Shown: in pieces, positions 55,936 to 64,000 of the stretch
Numbering within the stretch: position 1 is the first letter of the stretch
Layout: each line of letters begins with the position of its first letter
Assembly (NCBI RefSeq): GCF_000614125.1
Contig: NZ_BAKJ01000005.1
Coordinates: 1-64,000, forward strand
From: Bacteroides rodentium JCM 16496
GTDB lineage: Bacteria; Bacteroidota; Bacteroidia; Bacteroidales; Bacteroidaceae
Reading direction: 5' to 3'
DNA: 64,000 bases
Position numbers and translations under genes: made by a program
Notes under the pieces: model-generated
Database searches by the model: none
Told to the model about the DNA's origin: nothing
The model's input: only the letters and a program-made list of their open reading frames with translations

Positions 55936-56625
55936 TTATTCTTCACTCAATTTTGATGTTTTATTTATCCATCTAATTCCTTTTATAAGTAGCAGTATAA
56001 GGCTGTATAAAACTCTGAGTTCTATATATAGAAGAACTAAAACACAAAAGATACTACAACTAAATTCAAAAGGTGGTATTTTGCGAATTAAAGGATACGC
56101 ATCAGGTAAATACTCTTGGTATATACTGAATGATTTATATTGTTCCCTTGGGGGATATTTAAAATCTAAATTAAAGTTTTCATAATTATCAAATAAAAGA
56201 ATCAGCATTTTTGTGCTCTTTTTGTCAAAACATCCTTGATTTAACCCATTTCGTACAAAAGATATAAGCGCAATAGTTTCACTTCTCAAATTAGATTTTC
56301 TTTTGTAATCTATATAGTATGTAAGCAATTTTTTATCATTGAGTACATATTCTTGGAGCTGTGATAAGGCGTCTGCCTTTTGCTTTTCGAATTTTGTTTT
56401 TTGTTTTTCAAATTCTGCAATCCTTTTATTTTCTTCTTGCTCCCATTTTCTTTTTTCTTCTATATATTTAGTATATTCTTCTTTTTCATAGTATTTTGCT
56501 ATTGCATAAGTAATTATACTTAGGGCTAATGCTAGTCCTAATACATAGCCAAATTTTTTCAGTTCTTTGGCTAGTCTTATTTGTGTTTTTACCTTCATAC
56601 TATTATATTTATAAGTAATCTTCAA
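55936..56625 (-). CDS. AT-rich membrane and coiled-coil protein, unrecognised
   Basis: 229 residues (or 220 from the second ATG at 56598, [14 protein letters not shown]). An N-terminal membrane helix ([18 protein letters not shown]), a charged coiled coil rich in Glu, Lys and Gln (about 45-95: [20 protein letters not shown]), a globular middle ([17 protein letters not shown]) and a second hydrophobic hairpin near 190-215 ([20 protein letters not shown]). Its base composition is much more AT-rich than every neighbour and its codons are A/T-ending, so it looks newly acquired. It is wedged between DPP-IV (overlap 17 bases) and purD (22 bases). No homology recognised. Confidence 0.6.
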   Translation of the reverse strand: MKITYKYNSMKVKTQIRLAKELKKFGYVLGLALALSIITYAIAKYYEKEEYTKYIEEKRKWEQEENKRIAEFEKQKTKFEKQKADALSQLQEYVLNDKKLLTYYIDYKRKSNLRSETIALISFVRNGLNQGCFDKKSTKMLILLFDNYENFNLDFKYPPREQYKSFSIYQEYLPDAYPLIRKIPPFEFSCSIFCVLVLLYIELRVLYSLILLLIKGIRWINKTSKLSEE

Positions 56626-58833
56626 AATATCTTGTTATCTTCTCGTGCAGATGCACACGGTCGCGCCCCAGGACGTTGTGCTTGTGCGTGGGATAGATAA
56701 ACAAGTCGGGATAGGTACGGGCATCCACGCACGCCTTCATGAATGAAAGGGTGTGCTGCGGCACGCAGGTGTCGTCGTGGTCGTCGTGTATGATGAGCAG
56801 ATGTCCTTTCAAGTTACCGGCAAGGTTTTTCAGGTTCGTCTGCTTATAGCCTTCCGGGTTCGCCTGCGGAGTGTCCATATAGCGCTCACCGTACATTATC
56901 TCGTAGTATCCCCAGTCGATAACCGGTCCACCGGCAACGCCTACCTTGAAAATTTCGGGATAGCGTAGCATCAGTGCCGTGGTCATGTGTCCTCCGAAGC
57001 TCCAGCCGTGCACGCCGATACGCTCTCCGTCCACGTAAGGCTGGCTTTTCAGGAATTCTACACCCTTCACCTGGTCTTTGCCCTCTTCGATGCCCAGCTG
57101 GCGGAAGGTGGCGTTTTCAAACTCCAGTCCACGGTTGCTGCTGCCACGGTTGTCGAGGCTGAACATGATGTAGCCTTTGTTTGCCATGTAGATGTCCCAG
57201 CCGCGGGCACCGTTCATCCAGCCGTTGGTTATCATCTGGGCGTGCGGGCCGCCGTATACGTAGACGATGGCGGGATACTTCTTTGCCGGGTCGAAGTCGG
57301 CAGGCTTTATCAGGCGGTAGTACAAGTCTGTCTTGCCGTCGGCGGCTTTGATGGTGCCTACTTCTATGCTGGGCATTTCAAAGTCTTCGTAGGGGTTCTT
57401 GGCTGTCAGCAGTGTGTGTTCCCGTTGTTTCTTCGGGTTGGTGGACATCAGTTTTATGATACGGGGGCAAGTGGGCGAAGAGGCATTGTCGATGAGGTAA
57501 GTTCCCATGAAACCGGAGATTTGTGCCGAGTGCACGCCGGTTGGGTCTCCTATCAGGCTGCGTTTGCCATTCTTCAGGTTGACAGCGTAAAGGTTGCTCT
57601 GTAAAGGAGAAATTTCCGTACTCTTGATGATGAGCTCTTTCGTGTTCCGGTTAAAACCTACGATGTCTTGTACAAGCCAGGGGCCGGAGGTGAGTTGCTT
57701 CAGCAGTTCCCCTTCCGTATTGTATAGGTACAGATGGTTGAAGCCGTCACGCTGGCTTTGATAGATGAACTTGTGGCTGTCCCATGGCAGGAATAGAATG
57801 GGAGATTGCGGCTCCACATATTTGGGATGTCTCTCTTCGATGAGCACTTGTTGCAGCTCTCCGCTTTCGGCATCGTACCGGCACAGTTTGGAGTGGTTCT
57901 GGTCTCGGTTTAGCTCTATCAGATAGAGGCTTTTGCCATCCGGTGCCCAGGTGATGTTGGTGAAGTAGCGGTCTTTTGGGTCGCCCATGTCCAAGTAGAT
58001 GGTCTTTTGAGTAGCCGGATTGTAGATACCTACCTTTACCTGATGGCTGAGCATGCCGGCCATGGGGTAGCGTATTTTATCCACCAGTGCTATTCTTGTC
58101 GTGATGTCAACCAATGGATAGGGGGTGACCATGCTTTCGTTCATTCGATAAAAGGCCAGCAGGTCTCCGGCAGGATTCCAGAAAGTGCCTTTTGAAATGC
58201 CGAATTCATTGCGGTGCACACTTTGTCCGCAGACGATACCTTCCGGTTCGTTGGTGACTTTCAGGGTTTGCCCGTCACTGGTCATCACATAGAGATTATT
58301 GCCGATAGTATAAGCCAAATGGCGGCTTACCTCGTTCCAATCCTCATTTGCGGCTTGGGCGGGGCAAGGCTGGCTCCAGATGACTTTTTTCTTCTTCCAG
58401 TCGACGAGGGCACGGTACTTGCCGGTGTTCAGCAGCAGGAGTGGGTCTATTTGGACTTGAATACCAGATGGACGCCTCGGGGTACGTTGACAGCCTTTGC
58501 AGCATGGAAGTGACTCAGTTTTCCAAGTTCTTTTTCTTCCAGCAGTGTATTGGCTTCTTCCAATGTGATGGCAGTGAATTTCTCTCCGGGCTTGGCACCT
58601 AATCCTTTGACAGCCCATGTACCTTCTATATTGTCGATGCCAAGTTCCAGACAAGCGGCATCGCCCCACCACTGGTACGATTTGTTTTCCGGTTTGTGGT
58701 AGGTCTCACCTCCGGGAATCAGATCTTCCAGGGTCGGCTTTTTCAGTTCTTGTGCCATAGCGTTTGTTGCAAGCAGAGCAGGTACTGTTATCAGCAGTGC
58801 AAGAATGCTCTTACTTATTTTCTTTGCATTCAT
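56609..58833 (-). CDS. Exported S9 prolyl dipeptidyl peptidase, DPP-IV-like (one-base frameshift)
   Basis: About 742 residues; start ATG 58833 (58845 also possible) opens a signal peptide (SILALLITVPALLATNAMAQ). One A near 58465 (CCAAAATAG) joins HLVFKSK to IDPLLLLNTGKY. A beta-propeller (about 50-480; WAPDGKSLYLIELNRDQNHS, PILFLPWDSHKFIYQS) covers the peptidase domain, which begins at PAIVYVYGGPHAQM. The catalytic triad is Ser in HGWSFGGHMT (GWSYGG in most), Asp in IHDDHDDTCVP and His in PTHKHNVLG. The propeller and the HGWSFGG setting fit S9B dipeptidyl peptidases, which cut X-Pro dipeptides from peptides in the periplasm. The AT-rich gene overlaps its end. Confidence 0.9.
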
Positions 58834-58853
58834 TCTCCTTGTCATTGTTCGTG

Positions 58854-60353
58854 TTATTCTTCTTCCTTCTTTCCCGCCTCTCTTCTTTTTCTTTCCGGGT
58901 AAGACTCACCCGACCTTGTTCTGCGTTCTCCACCGAATTCACGTCTTTCCCTCGGCTTGAACTCCCGTTTTTCCCCGCCTTTGAACTCTCTTCTTTCACG
59001 CGGACGGAATTCGCGCTTTTCGCCGTCCTTGAATTCTCTTGGTCTGCGTTCGCCGTTGAACTCGCGTCTTTCGCCACCGAATTCACGTCTCTCTCCGCTG
59101 AATCGGGGACGGAATTCACGTCTTTCTCCGGGCTTGAACTCCTTCCGTTCTCCAGAAGCCGGACGAAACTCTTTGCGCTCCTTGCTCAACTCCTCGCCTT
59201 CGGCACGGAATTCCTTGTACTTTCCATCGAAGATTTCGTACTGGCGGAATTCGCATTCCAGCGCACCATTAAATAAAGGTATCTTGGAGGTGGCTTTTAG
59301 CCCGATTTGGTCGAAGCACTCTTCGCGGTAAGATAGAATCCATGCGGTGTTGCCCGTGAAAGCGTGTTTCAGACGCTCGCCAATCATGGAGTAAAGGCCC
59401 AGCAGGTCGTTGGTAGAGATACGTTCGCCGTAGGGAGGATTGGTGATGATGATGGATTTCTCCGCAGGTTGCTCGAATTGCTGGAAGGGTTGCAGCTTCA
59501 ATACTACATCCTTGCTTACGCCGGCAGCCTTTATATTGTGTGTGGCAATTTCGTTTGCCTTCGGACTGTTGTCGTAACCGTATATCTTATGCGTAAATTC
59601 GCGTTCCTGGCTGTCGTCGTTGTATATCGTGTCGAACAGTTCCTGGTCAAAATCCACCCACTTCTCGAAAGCGAACTCCTTGCGGAATACGCCCGGAGCG
59701 ATGTTGCGTGCAATCAGCGCCGCTTCGATGGGAATGGTCCCCGAACCACACATCGGGTCTATCAGGTCGCATTCGCCACGCCATCCGGTCATCAATATCA
59801 TGCCGGCGGCCAGCACCTCGTTCAGCGGGGCCTCTACTGCTTCCTGGCGATAACCGCGGCGGTGCAGCGATTCGCCGCTGGAGTCGAGAGACAGTGTACA
59901 TTTGGTTTCGGCAATGTGTATGTTCAGCAGCACGTCCGGTTTGTTGACACGCACGCCGGGACGTTCGCCGGTCTTCTCGCGGAAATAGTCCACGATGGCA
60001 TCCTTCACCTTGTAGGAAACGAACTTGGAATGACGGAACTCCTCACTGAATACAACCGCGTCCACGGCAAAGGTCTTGTCCGTATCCAGATAGTCTTCCC
60101 ATCGGATGGCTTTAATCTGTTCGTAAACCTCGTCGGCATCCTTGGCTGTGAAGTGTTTGATGGGTTTCAGTATCCGGATGGCTGTACGCAGGCAGAAGTT
60201 GGCCTTGTACATCATTTCCTTGTCACCGCTGAAAGATACCATGCGGCGGCCTATCTCGATGTCGTTGGCGCCCAGTGCGGTCAGTTCTTGTGCCAGTACC
60301 TCTTCCAGTCCTTGGAAGGTTTTGGCAATCATTTCAAAAGATTGTTCGCTCAT
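58854..60353 (-). CDS. THUMP-domain RNA methyltransferase (RlmL-N/Trm-G10-like) with ERREF-repeat tail
   Basis: 499 residues. N-terminal ferredoxin-like and THUMP part (IAKTFQGLEEVLAQELTALG; SYKVKDAIVDYFREKTGERP), then a UPF0020/RlmKL-type methyltransferase: LHRRGYRQEAVEAPLNEVLA, LIDPMCGSGTIPIEAALIAR (SAM site), IYGYDNSPKANEIA, and the target-amino motif IITNPPYGERIS near 300. It should methylate a guanine of 23S rRNA (m2G2445 type) or tRNA. After about 385 comes a 100-residue low-complexity tail of degenerate ERREF, GERREFK, GGEKREFK units, rich in Arg, Glu, Phe and Gly, plausibly an RNA- or ribosome-binding extension. Intact. Confidence 0.88.
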   Translation of the reverse strand: MSEQSFEMIAKTFQGLEEVLAQELTALGANDIEIGRRMVSFSGDKEMMYKANFCLRTAIRILKPIKHFTAKDADEVYEQIKAIRWEDYLDTDKTFAVDAVVFSEEFRHSKFVSYKVKDAIVDYFREKTGERPGVRVNKPDVLLNIHIAETKCTLSLDSSGESLHRRGYRQEAVEAPLNEVLAAGMILMTGWRGECDLIDPMCGSGTIPIEAALIARNIAPGVFRKEFAFEKWVDFDQELFDTIYNDDSQEREFTHKIYGYDNSPKANEIATHNIKAAGVSKDVVLKLQPFQQFEQPAEKSIIITNPPYGERISTNDLLGLYSMIGERLKHAFTGNTAWILSYREECFDQIGLKATSKIPLFNGALECEFRQYEIFDGKYKEFRAEGEELSKERKEFRPASGERKEFKPGERREFRPRFSGERREFGGERREFNGERRPREFKDGEKREFRPRERREFKGGEKREFKPRERREFGGERRTRSGESYPERKRREAGKKEEE

Positions 60354-60411
60354 CTGTTATTTGCTATATTGTTGTTTATCAGTTATTTCCTAAATTGCTT
60401 GCAGGGCGTTT

Positions 60412-60497
60412 GTCAGAGTCCGGTGTCTGACGGCTCAGAGTCCGGTGTTTGACGTGTCAAAGTCCGGTACCTGACACGTCAGAATCCGGTGTCTGAC
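60412..60497. repeat. Four 20-bp palindromes at 22-bp spacing
   Basis: Units GTCAGAGTCCGGTGTCTGAC, CTCAGAGTCCGGTGTTTGAC, GTCAAAGTCCGGTACCTGAC and GTCAGAATCCGGTGTCTGAC start at 60412, 60434, 60456 and 60478. Each is an imperfect palindrome (GTCAGA against TCTGAC); spacers are two bases. They fill the spacer between cysE and the RNA methyltransferase gene. Confidence 0.9.
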
Positions 60498-60538
60498 AAA
60501 CGGGGTTTATTATCCTCAAATCATCCTTCTTTTTTCCC

Positions 60539-61438
60539 TCACCTCTTCGCTTTTGGTTGTACGATTCTTGCTCCTGCGGGCACATCCTCTGTCACCCAGA
60601 TATTGCCGCCTACGGTGGCTCCTTGTCCGATGGTGATGCGTCCCAATATGGTGGCGTTGGAATAGACTATCACATTGTCTTCCAGAATAGGATGGCGGGG
60701 AATGCCCTTGATGGGCTTGCCGTCTTCGTCCAGCGGGAAGCTCTTGGCACCGAGGGTCACACCCTGGTACAGCTTCACGTTGTTGCCGATGATGCAGGTC
60801 TCGCCGATTACCACACCCGTACCGTGGTCGATGGTAAAATAACCACCTATTTCCGCTCCCGGATGGATATCGATTCCCGTTTCACTGTGCGCCATCTCGG
60901 TGATGATGCGGGGAATGAGGGGAACACCCAACCTGAGCAACTCGTGTGCGATGCGGTAGTTGCTGATGGCGCGGATGGCCGGATAGCAGCTGATGACTTC
61001 GCCGAACGACTGTGCGGCGGGGTCACCGTTGTAGGCGGCTTCCACATCAGTGGCGAGTGTACGTCTCATTGCCGGCAGGTTGCTGATGAACTTGGCAGCC
61101 AATAAGGCGGCTTCTTCCCGTTGGAGCTCGGTACAACAGTTGCATTCGCCGTCGCCTGCGAAGCAGAGGCCGGCAAGGATTTGCTCGGTCAGCAGGTCGA
61201 ACAAGCGTTCGACATTGACACCGATATGGTAAGTCACCGTACGGCTGTTGACCGTAGAATTTCCGAAATATCCGGGGAAGATGATGGCTCGCGCCAGTTC
61301 GATGATGTCGTGCAGCACTTTTGCCGAAGGCAGCGGGTTGCCGTCCGTATGCTGGTGAAACAGTCCTTTGTATGATTCGCTTTCCGATAGCTCATCGACT
61401 GCTTGTGTCAAAATGTGGGTAAAGTTGAGTGGACTCAT
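60539..61438 (-). CDS. cysE: Serine O-acetyltransferase
   Basis: 299 residues. It makes O-acetylserine from serine and acetyl-CoA, the first step of cysteine synthesis. N-terminal helical domain with a Cys pair (GDGECNCCTELQREE, an extension seen in the longer SatA type), then SCYPAIRAISNYRIAHELLR and the left-handed beta-helix of hexapeptide repeats: IDIHPGAEIGGYFTIDHGTG with the catalytic His, VVIGETCIIGNNVKLYQGVT, LEDNVIVYSNATILGRITIG. The end VQPKAKR lacks a terminal Ile, so CysK docking through the usual C-terminal Ile is not evident. Divergent from cysK over 219 bases with a -7 box at 61468. Confidence 0.93.
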   Translation of the reverse strand: MSPLNFTHILTQAVDELSESESYKGLFHQHTDGNPLPSAKVLHDIIELARAIIFPGYFGNSTVNSRTVTYHIGVNVERLFDLLTEQILAGLCFAGDGECNCCTELQREEAALLAAKFISNLPAMRRTLATDVEAAYNGDPAAQSFGEVISCYPAIRAISNYRIAHELLRLGVPLIPRIITEMAHSETGIDIHPGAEIGGYFTIDHGTGVVIGETCIIGNNVKLYQGVTLGAKSFPLDEDGKPIKGIPRHPILEDNVIVYSNATILGRITIGQGATVGGNIWVTEDVPAGARIVQPKAKR

Positions 61439-61467
61439 TATGATATCCTTAAGTTTAAAAGTGGCAA

Positions 61468-61475
61468 CAAAGATA
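61468..61475 (-). promoter_or_regulatory. -7 box of cysE
   Basis: On the minus strand TATCTTTG fits TAnnTTTG, 29 bases before the cysE start. Confidence 0.55.
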
Positions 61476-61523
61476 GGAAATACTCGTCAAATATCCTACA
61501 TATCCCTCATTTATAGTACGTAT

Positions 61524-61571
61524 TTACCATATTTGTGGTATTTTCTACGAACCAATTTTGCGTTACTTTTG
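61524..61571 (+). promoter_or_regulatory. cysK promoter and TACCA-N6-TGGTA operator candidate
   Basis: TACTTTTG at 61564-61571 fits the -7 box. Upstream, TACCA (61524-61528) and TGGTA (61535-61539) form a palindrome with a six-base centre (TATTTG). The leader of about 80 bases to cysK has no other clear element. Confidence 0.5.
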
Positions 61572-61657
61572 TCTTGTAAGAAATAACATACCTCGTTCCA
61601 CTCCGGATTGTCAGTCTTTTCCCTTAGGGGAATGAGGAATTAAAAAATATATGGATT

Positions 61658-62605
61658 ATGAAGAAGATAGCAGAACGCCTTACCGACCTGGTAGGCAACA
61701 CTCCCTTGCTGGAGTTGAATAATTATAACAAGAATAAGGGTCTGAAAGCCCGTGTTATTGCCAAATTGGAATATTTTAACCCTGCCGGCAGTGTGAAGGA
61801 TCGCGTGGCGCTTGCCATGATAGAAGATGCCGAGGCAAAAGGGCTGTTGAAGCCCGGTGCCACCATCATCGAACCTACCAGTGGGAATACGGGCGTAGGG
61901 CTGGCTTTTGTGGCGGCCGCCAAAGGTTACAAGCTGATACTGACGATGCCCGACACAATGAGCCTGGAACGCCGCAACCTCTTGAAAGCCCTCGGTGCGG
62001 AATTGGTACTGACTCCGGGTGCCGACGGTATGAAAGGCGCCATAGCCCGTGCCGAAGAACTGAAAGCCGCCAACCCCGGCTCGCTGATTCTACAGCAATT
62101 TGACAATCCTGCCAATCCGGCAATGCACGAGCGTACTACCGGACAGGAAATCTGGCGTGATACAGACGGTCGGGTGGATATTTTCGTGGCCGGTGTAGGG
62201 ACGGGAGGCACAGTGAGTGGTGTGGGTGCAGCCTTGAAAGCCAATAACCCGAAGGTAAAGATTGTGGCTGTGGAGCCCGAAGATTCTCCCGTACTTTCCG
62301 GTGGGAAGCCCGGTCCCCATAAAATACAAGGTATCGGTGCCGGATTTGTGCCGAAGAACTATAACAGTGCCGTAATAGACGAAGTTCTGCAGGTATCCAA
62401 TGATGACGCCATACGTACGGGCCGCGAACTGGCGAAGTATGAGGGATTGCTGGTCGGCATCTCTTCGGGAGCTGCCGTTGCTGCAGCTACCCGCTTGGCA
62501 CGGTTGCCCGAGAATGAAGGAAAGACGATTGTAGCGTTGCTGCCCGATACGGGAGAACGGTATCTTTCGACGCTGTTGTATGCGTTTGAGGAATATCCGT
62601 TGTAA
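61658..62605 (+). CDS. cysK: Cysteine synthase A (O-acetylserine sulfhydrylase)
   Basis: 315 residues, PLP enzyme that makes cysteine from O-acetylserine and sulfide. Present: [13 protein letters not shown], the PLP-lysine motif [20 protein letters not shown] (Lys near 46), the substrate loop [13 protein letters not shown] near 70, phosphate-binding [17 protein letters not shown] near 176, [13 protein letters not shown], and [16 protein letters not shown] near 264. All residues of a working CysK are in place and the length is standard. It is divergent from cysE, so the two last steps of cysteine synthesis are encoded together. Confidence 0.96.
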   Translation: MKKIAERLTDLVGNTPLLELNNYNKNKGLKARVIAKLEYFNPAGSVKDRVALAMIEDAEAKGLLKPGATIIEPTSGNTGVGLAFVAAAKGYKLILTMPDTMSLERRNLLKALGAELVLTPGADGMKGAIARAEELKAANPGSLILQQFDNPANPAMHERTTGQEIWRDTDGRVDIFVAGVGTGGTVSGVGAALKANNPKVKIVAVEPEDSPVLSGGKPGPHKIQGIGAGFVPKNYNSAVIDEVLQVSNDDAIRTGRELAKYEGLLVGISSGAAVAAATRLARLPENEGKTIVALLPDTGERYLSTLLYAFEEYPL

Positions 62606-62617
62606 AAGTAAATATTT

Positions 62618-62661
62618 CTGCCGGTTATCCGCTCCATCAATGTGGAGCAGGTAATCGGCAG
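62618..62661. terminator. Bidirectional hairpin between cysK and the flavin-binding gene
   Basis: Nineteen bases (CTGCCGGTTATCCGCTCCA) pair fully with 62643-62661, allowing three G-U pairs, around a six-base loop. It stands between two convergent genes; there is no long T run. Confidence 0.65.
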
Positions 62662-62668
62662 ATGGTAT

Positions 62669-63145
62669 TTATAGTTCGCTGGGTCTTAACCCGAACGACC
62701 GGCAACTCATTTTCTCTACTTTCACTGCCCATATCTTGACATTGCGTACGGCTGGTTCGGCATATTTGCAGTCATTTTCCGTATATTGCTTCATCAGCAT
62801 GTCGAGTACGCGTCGCTTCTCTTCCATGTCTTCCACGAAGTGTACTTTCCCACGACAAATAACACTGCGCGACTTCATGCTGTAGCTGCATGCCACTTGC
62901 CGGTGCATATAAACCAGCTCGTGTCCTTCGCAGAAGGTGATGCAAACTTGCGGGCACTTTGTTACCATCTCCACTTTACTGCCTTCCGGGCCGGAATGCA
63001 AGTATATTACTCCGTCTTGATAGGCAAAGTTCATGGGAACTGCATATGGGTTTCCTTCAAGGTCTGTGATGCCCACTATGCAGTATGGGCATTTACGGAT
63101 AATTTCCTCAATCTGTGTAGGGTCTGTAATAGTAATTGTCTTCAT
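62669..63145 (-). CDS. Pyridoxamine 5'-phosphate oxidase-like flavin-binding protein
   Basis: 158 residues from ATG 63145 (the frame opens at a TTG six bases earlier). Split-barrel fold of the PNPOx-like/nitroimidazole-resistance-protein type: YCIVGITDLEGNPYAVPMNF, GVIYLHSGPEGSKVEMVTKC, VCITFCEGHELVYMHRQ, CSYSMKSRSVICRGKVHFVE, and VKIWAVKVEKMSCRSFG near the end. The N-terminal Cys and the H-S-G-P-E-G stretch match the NimA-like subgroup, which binds FMN. Nim proteins can reduce 5-nitroimidazoles, but most chromosomal homologues have unknown roles, so resistance should not be inferred. Short intergenic gap to rnr. Confidence 0.82.
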   Translation of the reverse strand: MKTITITDPTQIEEIIRKCPYCIVGITDLEGNPYAVPMNFAYQDGVIYLHSGPEGSKVEMVTKCPQVCITFCEGHELVYMHRQVACSYSMKSRSVICRGKVHFVEDMEEKRRVLDMLMKQYTENDCKYAEPAVRNVKIWAVKVEKMSCRSFGLRPSEL

Positions 63146-63216
63146 GTGCAAAGTCTCGCTCCCGGCCCCTTTCTTCCAGAGAGGGACCGGGGATGGTTTT
63201 AAATTATAGGGTTGTT

Positions 63217-64000
63217 CTATACCAGTGCAAAATCCAACTGCTTCTTTTCCAAGTTAGCACGTGCCACCTTAATGGTAATGGCATCTCCCAGACTATAAAT
63301 TTTATTTTTGCGGCGTCCGCGCAGGCAGTAGTTCTTTTCATCAAATTCGTAATAGTCATCGTCGAGGTCGCGGATGGGAATCATGCCTTCGCATTTGTTC
63401 TCATTCAACTCCACGTAGAGTCCCCATTCCGTTACGCCGGAGATGACGCCGTCGAAGGTCTGTCCCAGGCGTTCGGTCATGAATTCCACTTGCTTGTACT
63501 TGATGGAGGCGCGTTCCGCGTTGGAGGCTATCTGCTCCATGTTGCTGCTGTGCTCGCAGAGGGCTTCGTATTTCTGTTCGGACACGGTGCGGCCTCCCTG
63601 GTCCAAGTACTTGGTGAGCAGACGGTGCACCATCATATCCGGGTAGCGGCGGATGGGCGAGGTGAAGTGGGTGTAATAATCGAATGCCAAACCGTAGTGC
63701 CCCACGTTATGCACGGAGTAGCGTGCCTTCTGCATGGCGCGGATGGAGACGGTTTCAATCAAGTTCTCCTCCTTCTTGCCTTGGATGTCGTCCAGCAGGT
63801 GGTTGATGGACTTGGAGATGTCGGTCTTTGTGCCGCTGGTGCGCAACTTGTAGCCGAAGCGGGCGATGAACTGTGCCAGGTTGTCCAGCTTCTCCGGGTC
63901 GGGGAGGTCGTGAATACGGTATGGCAACACTTTGGCTTTCTTGCCTTTGGGCACGCGGCCTATCTTTTCGGCTACGGTGCGGTTGGCAAGCAACATGAAC
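63217..64000 (-). CDS. rnr: Ribonuclease R, C-terminal part (5' end outside window)
   Basis: The frame is open to the window edge, so only about the last 260 residues are seen. End of the RNB catalytic domain: MLLANRTVAEKIG, YRIHDLPDPEKLDNLAQFIA, LRTSGTKTDISKSINHLL, AMQKARYSVHNVGHYGLAFD and YTHFTSPIRRYPDMMVHRLL, all conserved in RNase II/R enzymes. The S1 domain follows (FDGVISGVTEWGLYVELNEN to LGDAITIKVARANLEKKQLD). It degrades structured RNA 3' to 5'. No basic Lys-rich tail follows S1, as usual in Bacteroidales. Confidence 0.94.
   Translation of the reverse strand, partial: FMLLANRTVAEKIGRVPKGKKAKVLPYRIHDLPDPEKLDNLAQFIARFGYKLRTSGTKTDISKSINHLLDDIQGKKEENLIETVSIRAMQKARYSVHNVGHYGLAFDYYTHFTSPIRRYPDMMVHRLLTKYLDQGGRTVSEQKYEALCEHSSNMEQIASNAERASIKYKQVEFMTERLGQTFDGVISGVTEWGLYVELNENKCEGMIPIRDLDDDYYEFDEKNYCLRGRRKNKIYSLGDAITIKVARANLEKKQLDFALV

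Noticed and set aside
59364..60452. 362-codon open frame antisense to the RNA methyltransferase
   Set aside because: Shadow of a real gene; no recognisable domain.
60412..60497. CRISPR array
   Set aside because: Units are 20 bp with two-base gaps and no unique spacers; no cas gene is in the window.
62669..63145. Nitroimidazole-resistance (nim) gene
   Set aside because: Only the general fold and a few motifs agree; chromosomal PNPOx-like proteins are common and no insertion-sequence promoter lies upstream.

Overview
The window looks like chromosome of a Bacteroides species (order Bacteroidales). Signs of this are promoters with the TAnnTTTG -7 box and a TTG/TTTG -33 box, a SusC/SusD pair beside a hybrid two-component regulator, Bacteroidales-only families (DUF4271, DUF2723, DUF4861), exported S9 peptidase, and the run rnpA-yidD-TatD-tyrS. 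The species cannot be read from the sequence alone.

Layout. 1-4.2 kb: 3' end of an rhs polymorphic-toxin gene with its immunity gene, two displaced toxin-tip remnants each followed by its own immunity gene, a MITE-like hairpin, and a second, decayed rhs fragment. 4.3-9.6 kb: housekeeping block (LOG protein, DUF4271, hemD, rnpA, yidD, TatD, tyrS, tRNA-Gln). 9.7-15 kb: uronate locus with a kduI stub, kduD and DUF4861, then a convergent NarL-type regulator and TPR histidine kinase. 15-20.3 kb: DUF4595-like lipoprotein, polysaccharide deacetylase, DUF2723 membrane protein. 20.4-23.7 kb: two AAA ATPases (one with its P-loop region deleted) among palindromic repeats. 23.7-50.5 kb: carbohydrate-degradation region, holding an SGNH esterase, three GH9 enzymes, two exported AGE-family 2-epimerases, a GH30-like enzyme, GH31, SusC/SusD, a hybrid regulator and an unrecognised TIM-barrel-like protein. 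50.6-64 kb: zinc ABC transporter parts, MnmD-like methyltransferase, VTT-domain protein, a multispan membrane protein, purD, an AT-rich orphan gene, DPP-IV-like peptidase, RNA methyltransferase, divergent cysE/cysK, a flavin-binding protein and the 3' end of rnr.

How the genes fit together. The SusC/SusD pair, GH31, GH9, GH30-like and epimerase genes flank one hybrid regulator and look like a beta-1,4-glucan or xyloglucan-type utilisation locus. It contains two duplicated blocks (epimerase plus GH9). The first 3.1 kb is a toxin-diversification array in which old tips are kept together with their immunity genes.

Quality warning. About 19 genes are broken by one missing base, nearly always where one more copy of a repeated base would restore the frame. 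Essential or housekeeping genes (purD, DPP-IV, ABC subunits) are affected too. I read most of these as residual sequencing deletions and annotate the full-length genes. True losses, with missing segments rather than missing single bases, are kduI, the ATPase at 20.6 kb and the rhs fragment at 3.3-4.2 kb.

Most unusual features: four intergenic arrays of palindromes at exactly 22-bp spacing, a heptanucleotide repeat inside an ABC ATPase gene, paired GCAAAAA-N7-TTTTTGC hairpins, and the unrecognised enzyme at 48.6-50.5 kb.
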